Origin: Erysipelotrichaceae bacterium
GTDB taxonomy: Bacteria > Bacillota_I > Bacilli_A > Erysipelotrichales > Erysipelotrichaceae
Reading direction: 5' to 3'
Length of the DNA: 5,693 nucleotides
NCBI GenBank assembly: GCA_017620435.1
Contig: JAFZQL010000114.1
Location: forward strand, 1 to 5,693
The position numbers and the translations under genes are program-made. Each line of letters opens with the position of its first letter. Positions within the stretch are counted from its first letter, which is position 1. Below the pieces are notes generated by a model. That model had not been told where the DNA came from, ran no database searches, and saw only the letters and a program-made list of their open reading frames with translations. Positions 5,543-5,693 of the stretch are shown in pieces.

Positions 5543-5693
5543 CTATCTTATTTTCGTTTGCTTCTTTAAGCTCGTTGATCCAGGAAAAGAAATACGGGAT
5601 GGAAGAGATCTCTTCGTAACAGTCTTCCACGGTTTTATAGAAGTCTTTCTGTTTCGGATCGTTCAGATCCAGATCCCAGAGATGATCCATGTA
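5535..5693 (-). CDS. C-terminal end of an unrecognised protein, partial
   Basis: A reading frame enters from the right edge and runs 52 codons to a TAA at 5535-5537. The visible end is MDHLWDLDLNDPKQKDFY, then a stretch with CYEEISSIPYFFSWINELK, and a tail EANENKIVL. Composition and codon use look like the neighbouring operon genes, and the frame ends 7 bases before the next ATG, so I take it as a real gene of the same transcript. I do not recognise it. The YFF followed by a charged helix faintly recalls the end of DUF2508/YaaL proteins, which are encoded near recR upstream of tmk in Bacillus, but this is too weak to name it. The ATG at residue 2 of the fragment could also be a start, giving a 51-residue protein; the window does not decide. 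Confidence 0.55.
   Translation of the reverse strand, partial: YMDHLWDLDLNDPKQKDFYKTVEDCYEEISSIPYFFSWINELKEANENKIVL

Noticed and set aside
1..5693. Frequent GATC tetramers, considered as methylation or regulatory sites
   Set aside because: They follow from frequent GAT and ATC codons in these genes and show no clustering or spacing pattern.

Overview
The window looks like a chromosomal housekeeping region of a low- to mid-GC Bacillota (Firmicute). The evidence is the minus-strand order tmk, holB, ricT (PSP1/YaaT), rsmI, which matches the region downstream of dnaX/recR in Bacillus and its relatives. In Bacillus, yaaQ/darA and yaaR lie between tmk and holB, and yabA, trmN6 and yazA lie between ricT and rsmI. 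All of these are missing here. This compact form, together with the DUF4298 and YdcF-family genes, would fit the Erysipelotrichia, but that placement is inference.

Layout from right to left, in the direction of transcription of the main operon. The C-terminal end of an unrecognised protein (5535-5693) is followed by a 99-residue Phd/YefM-like small protein (5228-5527). Then come thymidylate kinase, DNA polymerase III delta-prime, the RicT/PSP1 protein, RsmI, a 100-residue DUF4298 protein, and a membrane-anchored DUF218/YdcF-type protein (904-1647). Gaps between genes are 9 bases or less and several genes overlap, so this is almost certainly one transcription unit. It ends at a hairpin (about 883-909) that also ends a convergent tRNA-Leu(GAG) gene (790-874, CCA encoded). 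To the left, a 79-base divergent intergenic region (711-789) carries the tRNA promoter on the plus strand and the ribosome binding site of a minus-strand flavin-reductase-like gene, which runs off the left edge (1-710).

Functionally, the operon combines dTTP supply (Tmk), the replicative clamp loader (HolB), RNA processing control (RicT), ribosome maturation (RsmI) and a cell-envelope protein. It is a typical growth-linked cluster.

I found no mobile element, CRISPR array, phage gene or recognisable new defence system. The points worth a second look are modest. They are an antitoxin-like small gene in the tmk operon, an extended -10 sequence spanning a stop codon that could give a leaderless mRNA, a tRNA promoter placed almost against the mature tRNA 5' end, a T-stem mismatch in that tRNA, and a delta-prime subunit with an eroded P-loop and an incomplete cysteine set.
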